Shown: positions 1-6,877, counted from the stretch's first letter. The stretch: 7,690 nt of DNA from Pseudomonadota bacterium (GCA_023423235.1 JAFAFY010000036.1:1-7690); one strand, 5' to 3'. A program made the numbers and translations. The notes: generated by a model from the sequence alone, not told the origin.

Positions 1-1
1 G

Positions 2-2083
2 GGCGTGGTGGCCGCGATCGGCGCCGCCGATCCGGGCGCGCCCGAGCTGCGGCCGATCCTCGCCCGCCTCGACCCCGCGCCGCTGCTGCGCGGCGAACTG
101 CTCGAATCGCTGCACTGGCTGGCGCGCTACACCCACGCCCCGTTGGGCGAGGTGCTGGCGACCGCGCTGCCGGCCAGCCTGCGCCGGGGCGAGCCGCTGC
201 CCGACACCCACACCTGGGCCTGGCGGCTGACCGACGCCGGGCAGGCCGCGCTGCCGGGACTGAAGGCCGGTGCCCGCCCGCGACGCCTCGCCGAGCTGCT
301 GCAGGCCGCGCCGCGCGACGAGGCCGGCCTGGACCCGCTGTTGGACGGCTGGCGCGGTGCGGTCCGCACGCTGGCCGCGCGCGGGCTGGCCGAACGCATC
401 GCCGTTCCCGCTTCACAGCTGGCGCCGACACCCCAACCCGGGCCTGCGCTGCATGCCGAGCAGCAGGCCGCGGTGGACGCGGTCCGTGCCGCCGACGGCT
501 TCGCCGCGCTCCTGCTCGACGGCGTGACCGGCAGCGGCAAGACCGAGGTCTACCTGCAGGCGATCGCCGACTGCCTGACACGCGGTCGCCAGGCGCTGGT
601 GCTGGTGCCCGAGATCGGCCTGACCCCGCAGACGCTGGCGCGCTTCCGCGCCCGTCTCGGAGTGCCGGTGCATGCGCTGCATTCCGGCCTCACCGACGGC
701 GAGCGCGCGCGGGTCTGGACCGCAGCCCTGCGCGGCGAGGCGCGCGTGGTGGTGGGCACGCGCTCGGCGGTGTTCGTGCCGCTGCCCGATGCCGGCCTGA
801 TCGTGGTCGACGAGGAACACGACGCCAGCTACAAGCAGCAGGACGGGATCCGCTACCACGCCCGCGATTTCGCCCTAGTGCGCGGCAAGGCGCTGGACGT
901 GCCGGTGCTGCTGGGCAGCGCCACGCCCTCGCTGGAATCGCTGCAGAACGCCGTGGCCGGCCGCTACCGGCATTTGCGGCTGTCGCACCGCGCCGGCGTG
1001 GCCAAACCGCCGGTGGTGCGCGTGCTCGATGTGCGCAAGCGTCCACTCGATGCCGGGCTCTCGCCGGAACTGCTGGGCGCGATCACTGCCGCGCTGGACG
1101 CCGGCGGCCAGGTGCTGGTGTTCAAGAACCGCCGCGGCTATGCGCCGGTGCTGCAATGCCACGACTGCGGCTGGAGCGCGCATTGCCCACGCTGCAGCAC
1201 GCCCGAACACCTCCGGCCGATGACCGTGCATGCGGGCGGGCGCCGGCTGCAGTGCCACCACTGCGGGCACCGCCAGAGCGCACCGCCGGCCTGCCCCGAC
1301 TGCGCCAGCCTCGGCCTGCAGCCGCAGGGCGTGGGCACCGAACGCATCGAGGAACTGCTGGCCGCGCGTTTCGGCCACGTGCCGGTGCTGCGCATCGACC
1401 GCGGCAGCACCCGCGGCAAGGATGCGCTGGAGCGCATCTTCACCGACCTCGGCACGCGCCCGGGCATCCTCATCGGCACCCAGATGCTGGCCAAGGGCCA
1501 CGACCTGCCCAACCTCACCCTGGTGGCCGTGGTCGGCATCGACGAGGGGCTGTTCTCGGCCGATTTCCGCGCCAGCGAGAAACTCGCGCAATTGCTGATC
1601 CAGGTCGCCGGCCGCGCCGGCCGCGCCGACAAGCCCGGACTGGTGCTGCTGCAGACCCACCACCCCGAGCACGCGCTGCTGCAGACCCTGATCCACGGCG
1701 GCTACCACGCCTTCGCCGCCGAGGAACTGGCCCAGCGCGAGGCCGCGGCATTTCCGCCGTTCACGCCATTGGCCCTGCTGCGCGCCGAGTCGCCGCATGC
1801 CGAACCGCCGATGGCGTTCCTGCGCGCGGCGCGGCGGGTGCTGGCAACGCAGGCGCAGGCGCGCGGGGCCGACCCACAGCAGCCGGCGGTGTCGCTCGAC
1901 GGCCCGGTCAGCGCGCCGATGCCGCGCCGCGCCGGCCTCTACCGCGCGCAACTGCTGCTGTCGGCAAGCGCGCGCCGCGACCTGCATGGCGTGCTGGACG
2001 GCGCGCTGGCGGAGATCCATGCACTGCCGGAAGCGCGCAAGACGCGCTGGTCGCTGGATATCGATCCGGTGGACCTGTACTGA
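2..2083 (+). CDS. priA: Primosomal protein N' (PriA), replication-restart 3'-5' DNA helicase, 5'-partial
   Basis: PriA recognises stalled or recombined replication forks and starts reloading of the DnaB helicase through PriB/DnaT. The reading frame is open to the left edge, so the start is missing. By comparison with E. coli PriA (732 aa), about 45-50 residues of the 3'-DNA-binding domain lie outside the window; about 693 are present. Visible in order: the rest of the DNA-binding and winged-helix region, Walker A GVTGSGKT (521-544), the DEAH-type box DEEH (809-820) followed by SYKQQ and RYHARD, a zinc-binding insertion with four CxxC pairs (CHDC, CPRC, CHHC, CPDC; 1157-1303), and helicase motifs GTQMLAKGH and QVAGRAGRA. 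The C terminus ends LDIDPVDLY, like the LDVDPIEG end of E. coli. All key residues look intact. The gene runs convergently into the NYN gene. The family call is very secure; only the N terminus is unseen. Confidence 0.97.
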   Translation, partial: GVVAAIGAADPGAPELRPILARLDPAPLLRGELLESLHWLARYTHAPLGEVLATALPASLRRGEPLPDTHTWAWRLTDAGQAALPGLKAGARPRRLAELLQAAPRDEAGLDPLLDGWRGAVRTLAARGLAERIAVPASQLAPTPQPGPALHAEQQAAVDAVRAADGFAALLLDGVTGSGKTEVYLQAIADCLTRGRQALVLVPEIGLTPQTLARFRARLGVPVHALHSGLTDGERARVWTAALRGEARVVVGTRSAVFVPLPDAGLIVVDEEHDASYKQQDGIRYHARDFALVRGKALDVPVLLGSATPSLESLQNAVAGRYRHLRLSHRAGVAKPPVVRVLDVRKRPLDAGLSPELLGAITAALDAGGQVLVFKNRRGYAPVLQCHDCGWSAHCPRCSTPEHLRPMTVHAGGRRLQCHHCGHRQSAPPACPDCASLGLQPQGVGTERIEELLAARFGHVPVLRIDRGSTRGKDALERIFTDLGTRPGILIGTQMLAKGHDLPNLTLVAVVGIDEGLFSADFRASEKLAQLLIQVAGRAGRADKPGLVLLQTHHPEHALLQTLIHGGYHAFAAEELAQREAAAFPPFTPLALLRAESPHAEPPMAFLRAARRVLATQAQARGADPQQPAVSLDGPVSAPMPRRAGLYRAQLLLSASARRDLHGVLDGALAEIHALPEARKTRWSLDIDPVDLY

Positions 2084-2097
2084 CGCAACCCGCGCGC

Positions 2098-2114
2098 CGG
2101 CACCGGTCGTGCCG
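2098..2114. terminator. Small inverted repeat after priA
   Basis: CGGCAC / GTGCCG arms around a 5-nt loop start 14 bp after the priA stop. There is no U-tract, so it is at best a weak or factor-assisted terminator, or only an mRNA 3'-end stabiliser. The call rests on position and symmetry alone. Confidence 0.3.
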
Positions 2115-2137
2115 ATGCCACCCCCTGCCCGCCGATC

Positions 2138-2156
2138 CACGCCAGCCGCTGGCGTG
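2138..2156. terminator. Inverted repeat between convergent priA and the NYN gene; candidate bidirectional terminator
   Basis: CACGCCAGC and GCTGGCGTG are perfect 9-nt arms separated by one base; as RNA this gives an 8-bp stem with a 3-nt loop on either strand. It lies in the 87-bp gap between the 3' ends of two convergent genes, where a shared terminator is expected. No T-rich run follows on either strand, so intrinsic termination is not proven. Confidence 0.45.
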
Positions 2157-2170
2157 CGCCGCGTCTGTCG

Positions 2171-2947
2171 TCAGTCGGTCGCGGTCTTGCGCGCACGCCG
2201 CCGCGGGGAACGCGGCGCCTGCGCCGCCTCGCGGATCTCCACCGCCTGGCCGTCGCGGCGCACCTCGAACAGGCCGATCGCATCGATCAGCGCGCTGAGG
2301 TTGCGGTAGCCGTAATTGCGCGCATCGAACGAGCCCTGGTTGCGCACGTGGCTGCCGACCGCGCCCAGGTGCGACCAGCCGGCGTCGTCCGCGGCCGACG
2401 ACACCGCGTTGCGCAGCAGTTGCACCAGCTCGCGGTCGGCCTGCAGCTCGGCGGTGGTCTTGGGCCGCACCGCGGCGGTGCCGTCGTCGGCCTCGGGCGC
2501 GCCCAGCTTCTCCAGGTACAGGAACGTCGAGCACGCCTTGACGAACGGCAGCGGGGTCTTTTCCTGGCCGAAGCCGTAGACGCTGTAGCCGTCGTTGCGC
2601 AGGCGCATCACCAGCGGGGTGAAGTCGGCATCGCTGGAGACGATCGCAAAGCCGTCGAGGTTGCGCGCATACATCAGGTCCATCGCGTCGATGACCATCG
2701 CCATATCGGAGGCGTTCTTGCCGGTGCTGTAGGCGAACTGCTGGATCGGGCGGATCGCGTATTCGTGCAGCACCTTCTCCCAGCCCGAGAGGTGCTGGCT
2801 CTTCCAGTTGCCGTAGGCGCGGCGGACATTGGCCACGCCATGGCGCGCGACCTCGGCCAGGATCACGTCGATCTTCGCCGCCGGCGCGTTGTCGGCATCG
2901 ATCAGCAACGCGATGCGCTTCTCGCTGTCGAGGTGGGATTCGCTCAT
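2171..2947 (-). CDS. NYN (PIN-like) domain protein with C-terminal OST-HTH/LOTUS domain, putative RNase
   Basis: 258 aa, start ATG at 2947, preceded by AAGGAG 4 nt upstream; this is preferred to an upstream in-frame ATG that lacks a ribosome site. Residues about 10-148 are a NYN domain of the DUF88/LabA type: LLIDADNAP (D17, N20), KNASD (D81) and SSDADF (D106, D108) supply the acidic cluster expected of a metal-dependent PIN-fold nuclease. Residues about 168-240 match the OST-HTH (LOTUS) pattern, with an LVQLLRNAV helix, GWSHLGAVG and NYGYRNLSALIDAIGLFEV; this is an RNA-binding module often fused to NYN. A basic tail (PRSPRRRARK) follows. No signal peptide or membrane segment is seen, so it should be cytosolic. 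It lies 89 bp after rimI on the same strand and may have its own promoter. Nuclease activity and RNA targets are inferred from the family; the substrate is unknown. Confidence 0.9.
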   Translation of the reverse strand: MSESHLDSEKRIALLIDADNAPAAKIDVILAEVARHGVANVRRAYGNWKSQHLSGWEKVLHEYAIRPIQQFAYSTGKNASDMAMVIDAMDLMYARNLDGFAIVSSDADFTPLVMRLRNDGYSVYGFGQEKTPLPFVKACSTFLYLEKLGAPEADDGTAAVRPKTTAELQADRELVQLLRNAVSSAADDAGWSHLGAVGSHVRNQGSFDARNYGYRNLSALIDAIGLFEVRRDGQAVEIREAAQAPRSPRRRARKTATD

Positions 2948-2991
2948 GACACTCCTTGCAGGCGGCAATGGCCGCATCGTTGATGCCCCGC

Positions 2992-2997
2992 AGTGTA
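2992..2997 (-). promoter_or_regulatory. Possible -10 element (TACACT) for the NYN gene
   Basis: On the minus strand TACACT (4 of 6 matches to TATAAT) lies 44 bp before the NYN start and would give a leader of about 38 nt containing the AAGGAG ribosome site. No recognisable -35 hexamer sits 16-18 bp upstream. The same CTACACT heptamer precedes pssA. Weak evidence; the gene may equally be transcribed by read-through from rimI. Confidence 0.25.
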
Positions 2998-3036
2998 GGC
3001 GGCGCGACGTGCGCGGCCCGAAGGCGCGGCAGGGGC

Positions 3037-3513
3037 TCAGAACAGCTCGCGCGCCATCACGATCGCATCCTCGCGGCCATTGTGCGCCGGGTAGTAGCGC
3101 GGACGACGGCCGATCTCGTTGAAGCCCTCATCGTGGTAGAGGGCGATCGCATGCGGGTTGGATGGCCGCACCTCCAGGAACACGCGTTGCGCGCCGTGGC
3201 CACGCGCGGCATCGATCAGCGCGCGGAACAGGCGCCGTCCATGCCCGCAGCCCTGTGCCTCGGGCGCGATGCAGACATTGAGTACGTGCGCCTCGCCGGC
3301 GGCGATGCTGAGCACCCCGTAGCCGACGATGCCCCTGACCTCGTGCAGGATCCAGGCCGGATACCCCGAGCGCAGGCAGTCTTCGAAGATGCCGGCGGTC
3401 CACGGGAACGGATAGGCGCGGCGTTCGATCGCCATCACCGCGTCCACGTCCTCCACCCGCATCGGCCGGAACGCGACCGGCACCGATGGCAACGCGGTCC
3501 GGGCGGTATTCAT
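3037..3513 (-). CDS. rimI: Ribosomal protein bS18 alanine N-acetyltransferase RimI
   Basis: 158 aa GNAT-fold enzyme that transfers acetyl from acetyl-CoA to the N-terminal alanine of ribosomal protein S18 in the cytosol. Motif A is present as NVCIAPEAQGCGHGRRL (acetyl-CoA loop Q87-G-C-G-H-G92). It is followed by LEVRPSN (E114), ALYHDEGF and RPRYYPAHNGREDAIVMA, closely matching the E. coli RimI end NYYPTTDGREDAIIMA. The start ATG at 3513 overlaps the upstream HolD-like stop codon in ATGA, so translation is probably coupled. An in-frame ATG at 3561 would add 16 Ala/Gly-rich residues that lie inside the upstream coding sequence and is rejected. Length is close to E. coli RimI (148 aa). The holD-rimI order is the same as in E. 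coli. Confident call. Confidence 0.95.
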   Translation of the reverse strand: MNTARTALPSVPVAFRPMRVEDVDAVMAIERRAYPFPWTAGIFEDCLRSGYPAWILHEVRGIVGYGVLSIAAGEAHVLNVCIAPEAQGCGHGRRLFRALIDAARGHGAQRVFLEVRPSNPHAIALYHDEGFNEIGRRPRYYPAHNGREDAIVMARELF

Positions 3514-3782
3514 TGCCGCGGCGCGGCCGCCGTCGCCCGCAGGCGCCGCAGCAGCGGCCACAGCGCGCGCTTGGCCTGCGGGCTGCGCCGCAGCGGCGGC
3601 AGCGTACCGACCTGGCGCATCACCAGCGCCGCGTCGGCGGCCTCGCGGCTGCGACCGGCGGCGCGCAGTACGGCATCGAGCAGCGGATCATCGGGCAGCG
3701 CGTCGGCGGCCGCGGCATGCACGCGATAACGCGTGTGCCCGAGCGCGTCGAGCACCGCGCACTGCAGCCCGTCCCAACTCAC
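3510..3782 (-). CDS. holD: Short HolD-like protein, probable DNA polymerase III psi subunit
   Basis: 90 aa, start GTG at 3782, which overlaps the pssA stop (GTGA); its own stop overlaps the rimI start (ATGA). Residues 10-21 (VLDALGHTRYRV) resemble the start of E. coli psi (LQQLGITQWSLR). DDPLLDAVLRAAGRS (31-45) resembles DPLVSDVLRALTVS, and LRRSPQAKRALWPLL (64-78) resembles LRANPTARAALWQQI. With holD directly before rimI as in E. coli, this supports psi, the clamp-loader accessory protein that bridges DnaX to chi (HolC) and SSB. It is much shorter than E. coli psi (137 aa), lacking most of the middle. The similarity was judged by eye from memory and is modest; a conserved hypothetical protein of other function cannot be excluded. 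Easily missed because it has no ATG start and shares its frame with a long shadow reading frame upstream. Confidence 0.6.
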   Translation of the reverse strand: MSWDGLQCAVLDALGHTRYRVHAAAADALPDDPLLDAVLRAAGRSREAADAALVMRQVGTLPPLRRSPQAKRALWPLLRRLRATAAAPRQ

Positions 3783-4552
3783 GCAGCCGGCTCCACCGGG
3801 GGGGTACGCCGGCGGTAGAGCCACAGCGCAGGCCCCGACAGCGCGTACAGGGTGGCGGCCACCAGCAGGGTCTTGGGCGGGTCGATCCACAGCGCGATCA
3901 GCACGCCCACCGCCAGCACCAGCGCCACGAACGGCACCCGGTCGGATTTCGGCCCGCTGCCGCTGCCCTTGAAACTGCTGTAGCGGATGCGGCTGACCAT
4001 CAGCAGGCCGGCCACGACCGTCAGCGCCAGCGCCGGGTAGCGCAGCGCATCGCCACTGAAACCCAGCTCGTGACAGGTCCACACGAAACTGGCCATCAAC
4101 CCGGCCGCGGCCGGACTGGCCAGGCCGACGAAATAGCGCTTGTCGACCGTCGCCACCTGGCTGTTGAAGCGTGCCAGCCGCAGCGCCGCGCACGCGGCAT
4201 ACAGGAACGCCCCGAGCCAGCCGATCTTGCCCAGGGTGCCGCCGTCGAGCCGCAGCGCCAGCAGCGACCAGTGGTACATCACCAGCGCCGGCGCCATGCC
4301 GAAGCTGATCAGGTCGGCCAGCGAGTCGTACTGCACGCCGAACTCGCTCTGGGTGTTGGTCAGGCGGGCGACGCGGCCGTCGATGCCATCGAGGATCGCG
4401 GCGACGAAGATCGCCACGCACGCGGCGGTGAACCGGCCCTGGGACGCGGCGATGATCGCGAAGAACCCGGCGAACAGCCCGCCGGTGGTGAACAGGTTGG
4501 GCAGCAGGTAGATGCCGCGGCCGCGGCGGGGGGTCGGGTCGGCTTCGCTCAT
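3779..4552 (-). CDS. pssA: CDP-diacylglycerol-serine O-phosphatidyltransferase (phosphatidylserine synthase, CAPT type)
   Basis: 257-aa integral membrane enzyme that makes phosphatidylserine from CDP-diacylglycerol and L-serine, the precursor of phosphatidylethanolamine. Residues 58-80 fit the CDP-alcohol phosphotransferase signature DG(x2)AR(x8)G(x3)D(x3)D exactly, with D58, G59, A62, R63, G72, D76 and D80. The N terminus IYLLPNLFTTGG and the late SRIRYSSFKG are typical of PssA rather than PgsA. Several hydrophobic segments follow (for example about 21-37, 43-55, 159-176, 205-219 and 223-240). It is the Bacillus-type fold, not the phospholipase-D-like PssA of E. coli. The start ATG at 4552 gives the usual MSE...YLLPNLFT N terminus; an upstream ATG at 4657 would add 35 Arg/Ala-rich residues and is rejected. 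No Shine-Dalgarno is seen. The stop overlaps the next start, making it the first gene of a pssA-holD-rimI operon. Confidence 0.96.
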   Translation of the reverse strand: MSEADPTPRRGRGIYLLPNLFTTGGLFAGFFAIIAASQGRFTAACVAIFVAAILDGIDGRVARLTNTQSEFGVQYDSLADLISFGMAPALVMYHWSLLALRLDGGTLGKIGWLGAFLYAACAALRLARFNSQVATVDKRYFVGLASPAAAGLMASFVWTCHELGFSGDALRYPALALTVVAGLLMVSRIRYSSFKGSGSGPKSDRVPFVALVLAVGVLIALWIDPPKTLLVAATLYALSGPALWLYRRRTPPVEPAA

Positions 4553-4558
4553 GCGCCG

Positions 4559-4564
4559 AGTGTA
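4559..4564 (-). promoter_or_regulatory. Possible -10 element (TACACT) placing transcription start at the pssA ATG
   Basis: On the minus strand TACACT lies exactly 6 nt before the A of the pssA ATG, the usual distance from a -10 box to +1. With no ribosome-binding site before this ATG, a leaderless mRNA is possible. There is no convincing -35 hexamer. Candidate only. Confidence 0.3.
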
Positions 4565-4668
4565 GCGCCTGGCGCGCGCGGGGGCCGCAGCGGCGGTTGC
4601 GCCCGGGCGCCCGGAGTGCTGGAATCGCCGCGATCGCGCGCGGCCCCGTGCGCCCACCGGAGTCCACC

Positions 4669-5076
4669 ATGCGCCACCTGCCCTGTTGCCTGCTCCTGCT
4701 TGCCATTGCCGCCGCGCCGTTGGCAGCCAGCGAGGTCTACAGCTGGAAGGACGCCCGGGGCGTTACCCATTACTCGCAGACGCCGCCACCGGCCGGCACG
4801 CGCTACCAGCTGCGCAACGTCCGCGGCAACGGCACCGCCACCCAGGGCGAGACCCAGGCACCCGCCACGCCGCCGCCTGCGGCCACCACTGCGGCGACCA
4901 CCACGCCCGACAGCACCACCCAGTGCGAACTGGCGCGCGGCAACATCCAGGCCCTGCAGGGCGATGCTCCGGTGCACCAGACCGGCGCCGACGGCAAATC
5001 ACGCGAACTCGACGCCGCCGAGCGCGGCAACCAGCTGGCCCTGGCCCAGGCGGCGGAGCGCGCGTACTGCCGCTGA
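4669..5076 (+). CDS. Secreted DUF4124-domain protein
   Basis: 135 aa, start ATG at 4669 with GGAG 6 nt upstream; an in-frame ATG at 4597 would precede the signal peptide with 24 charged residues and is rejected. Residues 1-20 are a Sec signal peptide (MRHLP, a Cys/Leu/Ala-rich core, APLAAS), cut near Ala/Ser 19-21. The mature N terminus EVYSWKDARGVTHYSQTPPP is a DUF4124 domain, whose W-x-D-x-x-G-x-x-x-[YF]-S pattern is common in small envelope proteins of Xanthomonadaceae and Pseudomonas. A Thr/Ala/Pro-rich linker follows (about 56-84), then a polar tail with two cysteines, C86 and C134 (penultimate residue), that could form a disulphide in the periplasm. It has no lipobox. The molecular function is unknown. 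It is transcribed divergently from pssA and lies 97 bp before proS. Confidence 0.88.
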   Translation: MRHLPCCLLLLAIAAAPLAASEVYSWKDARGVTHYSQTPPPAGTRYQLRNVRGNGTATQGETQAPATPPPAATTAATTTPDSTTQCELARGNIQALQGDAPVHQTGADGKSRELDAAERGNQLALAQAAERAYCR

Positions 5077-5115
5077 CGCCCGCGTTTCGACCGCGCGCGG
5101 CGTGCGCAGGCGCGC

Positions 5116-5132
5116 CGGCCCGGAGCGGGCTG
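5116..5132 (+). terminator. Hairpin after the DUF4124 gene
   Basis: CGGCCCG and CGGGCTG can pair (7 bp, one G-U) around a GAG loop, 40 bp after the stop. No U-tract follows, and the hairpin lies directly upstream of the presumed proS -10 region, so it may be an attenuating or factor-dependent stop, or chance in GC-rich DNA. Confidence 0.3.
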
Positions 5133-5134
5133 CA

Positions 5135-5143
5135 TGGCACAAT
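5135..5143 (+). promoter_or_regulatory. Possible extended -10 promoter of proS
   Basis: TGGCACAAT fits the extended -10 pattern TGn followed by CACAAT (4 of 6 matches to TATAAT); transcription would start near 5150. There is no good -35 hexamer, which extended -10 promoters can lack. It overlaps a 14-bp perfect palindrome at 5141-5154. Confidence 0.35.
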
Positions 5144-5154
5144 GGCCGGCCATT
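5141..5154. repeat. 14-bp perfect palindrome over the presumed proS transcription start
   Basis: AATGGCCGGCCATT is its own reverse complement and covers the end of the putative -10 box and the predicted +1. The position suits a repressor operator, but no regulator is known from the sequence, and GC-rich DNA often contains GGCCGGCC. Confidence 0.4.
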
Positions 5155-5173
5155 CCCGAGCCAGATGCCGCCG

Positions 5174-6868
5174 ATGCGCCTGTCGCAGTTCCACCTCCGC
5201 ACCGAAAAGGAAATCCCCGCCGATGCCGAGATCGTCAGCCACAAGCTGATGCTCAAGGCCGGCATGCTGCGCAAGCTGGCCGCCGGCATCTACACCTGGT
5301 CGCCGCTGGGCCTGCGCGTGCTGCGCCGGGTGGAACGCATCGTGCGCGAGGAAATGGACGCGGCCGGCGCGATCGAACTGCTGATGCCGACCATCCAGCC
5401 ACGCGAGCTGTGGGAGGAATCCGGGCGCTGGGAGAAATTCGGCCCGCAGCTGCTCAAGCTGCGCGACCGCAAGGAACAGGCGTTCTGCTACGCGCCGACG
5501 GCCGAGGAAGTGGTCACCGATTTCGCCCGCAGCGAACTGGCCAGCTACAAGCAGCTGCCGGTGAACTTCTACCAGATCCAGACCAAGTTCCGCGACGAGA
5601 TCCGCCCGCGCTTCGGGGTGATGCGCTCGCGCGAATTCCTGATGAAGGACGCCTACTCGTTCGACATCGACGAGGCCGGCATGGCCGCGTCCTACCGCAA
5701 CATGCATGCGGCCTATACCCGCATCTTCACCCGCCTGGGGCTGCGCTTCCGCGCCGTGCAGGCGGACTCGGGCGCGATCGGCGGCGACGCCTCTCAGGAA
5801 TTCCACGTCCTGGCCGATTCCGGCGAGGATGCGATCGCGTTCTCGACCACGTCCGATTACGCCGCCAACGTGGAAACCGCGACTGCCGCTGCGCCCGGCG
5901 CGCGACCGGCCGCCAGCGAGGCAATGCGCCGGGTCGAGACGCCGACCCAGAAAACCTGTGAGGACGTGGCCGCGCTGCTCGACATTGCGCTGGCGCGCAC
6001 CGCCAAGTCGGTCGCGCTGATGGCCGGCGAGCAGTTCGTGCTGGCGCTGGTGCGCGGCGACCATGCCGTCAACGAGATCAAGCTCGCCAAGGTCGATGGC
6101 CTGGCCGATTACCGCATGGCGACCGAGGCGGAAATCCTCAGCCACCTGGGCAGCGAACCGGGGTTCCTCGGGCCGATCGGCGCCGCGCTTCCGATCCGCG
6201 TCGTCGCCGACCGCGAGGTCGCAGCGCTGGCCGACTTCGTCGTCGGCGCCAATGCCCCGGGTTACCACCTGGCCGGCGTCAACTGGGGCCGCGACCTGCC
6301 CGAACCGGACGTGGTGGCCGATATCCGTAACGTGATCGAGGGCGACCGCGCGCAGGATGGTGGTGAACTGCAACTCGTGCGCGGCATCGAGGTCGGGCAC
6401 ATTTTCCAGCTCGGCCGCAAATACGCGCAGGCGCTGGACTGCAAGGTGCTCGACGCCGCCGGCAAGGCGGTGGTGCCGTTCATGGGCTGCTACGGCATTG
6501 GCATCTCGCGCATCGTCGCCGCCGCCATCGAGCAGAACCACGACGACAACGGCATCGTCTGGCCGGAGGCGATGGCGCCGTGGCAGGTCGCGGTGTGCGT
6601 GATCAATCCCAAGAACGAGGCGGACGTGGCCGAGGCGGCGAAAACGCTGTACCGCGACCTGCAGGCGGCGGGCTTCGACGCGGTGCTCGACGACCGCGGC
6701 CTGCGTCCCGGCGCAATGTTCGCCGACATCGAACTCATCGGCATTCCGCACCGGGTGGTGGTCTCCGGCCGCGGCCTCGCCGCCGGCAGTTTCGAATACC
6801 GCGCGCGCAGCGCCGAGGCCGCGGAAAACCTCGATCGCGACGCTGTGTTCGCCCGGCTCGCCGGCTGA
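5174..6868 (+). CDS. proS: Prolyl-tRNA synthetase with YbaK-type editing domain (bacterial type)
   Basis: 564 aa (E. coli 572). Charges tRNA-Pro with proline in the cytosol and hydrolyses mischarged Ala-tRNA-Pro. The start ATG at 5174 gives MRLSQFHLRTEKEIPADAE, aligning with the E. coli start MRTSQYLLSTLKETPADAE. An ATG at 5165 (MPPM...) is possible and has GAG closer upstream. The class II core shows motif 2 as FRDEIRPRFGVMRSREF (from residue 139) and motif 3 as GCYGIGISR (from 438). Between them lies the inserted editing domain (about 225-405), with K278 near E. coli K279 of the editing site, and RGDHAVNE. The anticodon-binding domain follows from about 465 (APWQVAV, LDDRGLRPGAMFADIELIGIPH). 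No lesions are seen. It is separated from the DUF4124 gene by 97 bp and probably has its own promoter. Very secure identification. Confidence 0.97.
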   Translation: MRLSQFHLRTEKEIPADAEIVSHKLMLKAGMLRKLAAGIYTWSPLGLRVLRRVERIVREEMDAAGAIELLMPTIQPRELWEESGRWEKFGPQLLKLRDRKEQAFCYAPTAEEVVTDFARSELASYKQLPVNFYQIQTKFRDEIRPRFGVMRSREFLMKDAYSFDIDEAGMAASYRNMHAAYTRIFTRLGLRFRAVQADSGAIGGDASQEFHVLADSGEDAIAFSTTSDYAANVETATAAAPGARPAASEAMRRVETPTQKTCEDVAALLDIALARTAKSVALMAGEQFVLALVRGDHAVNEIKLAKVDGLADYRMATEAEILSHLGSEPGFLGPIGAALPIRVVADREVAALADFVVGANAPGYHLAGVNWGRDLPEPDVVADIRNVIEGDRAQDGGELQLVRGIEVGHIFQLGRKYAQALDCKVLDAAGKAVVPFMGCYGIGISRIVAAAIEQNHDDNGIVWPEAMAPWQVAVCVINPKNEADVAEAAKTLYRDLQAAGFDAVLDDRGLRPGAMFADIELIGIPHRVVVSGRGLAAGSFEYRARSAEAAENLDRDAVFARLAG

Positions 6869-6877
6869 ATCCCGCCA

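Noticed and set aside
875..2140. Long open frame of 421 codons on the minus strand within priA
   Set aside because: It is rich in Arg/Ala/Gln/His, has no recognisable domain, and is the mirror of a conserved PriA coding sequence; long antisense frames are expected at this GC content.
1156..2298. 380-codon plus-strand frame overlapping priA in another frame
   Set aside because: Extremely Arg/Pro/Ala-rich with no domain; it is explained by codon-position GC bias in priA.
4599..4638. Palindromes GCGCCCGGGCGC and CGCGATCGCG in the pssA/DUF4124 divergent spacer
   Set aside because: Short pure-GC or GCGATCGC-type palindromes are expected by chance at this base composition, and they do not align with any promoter feature I can define.
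4070..5173. Upstream in-frame extension of proS by 368 codons
   Set aside because: The extension lies antisense to pssA and out of frame over the DUF4124 gene, has shadow-like composition, and the ProRS family starts at MRLSQF-like sequence (5174).
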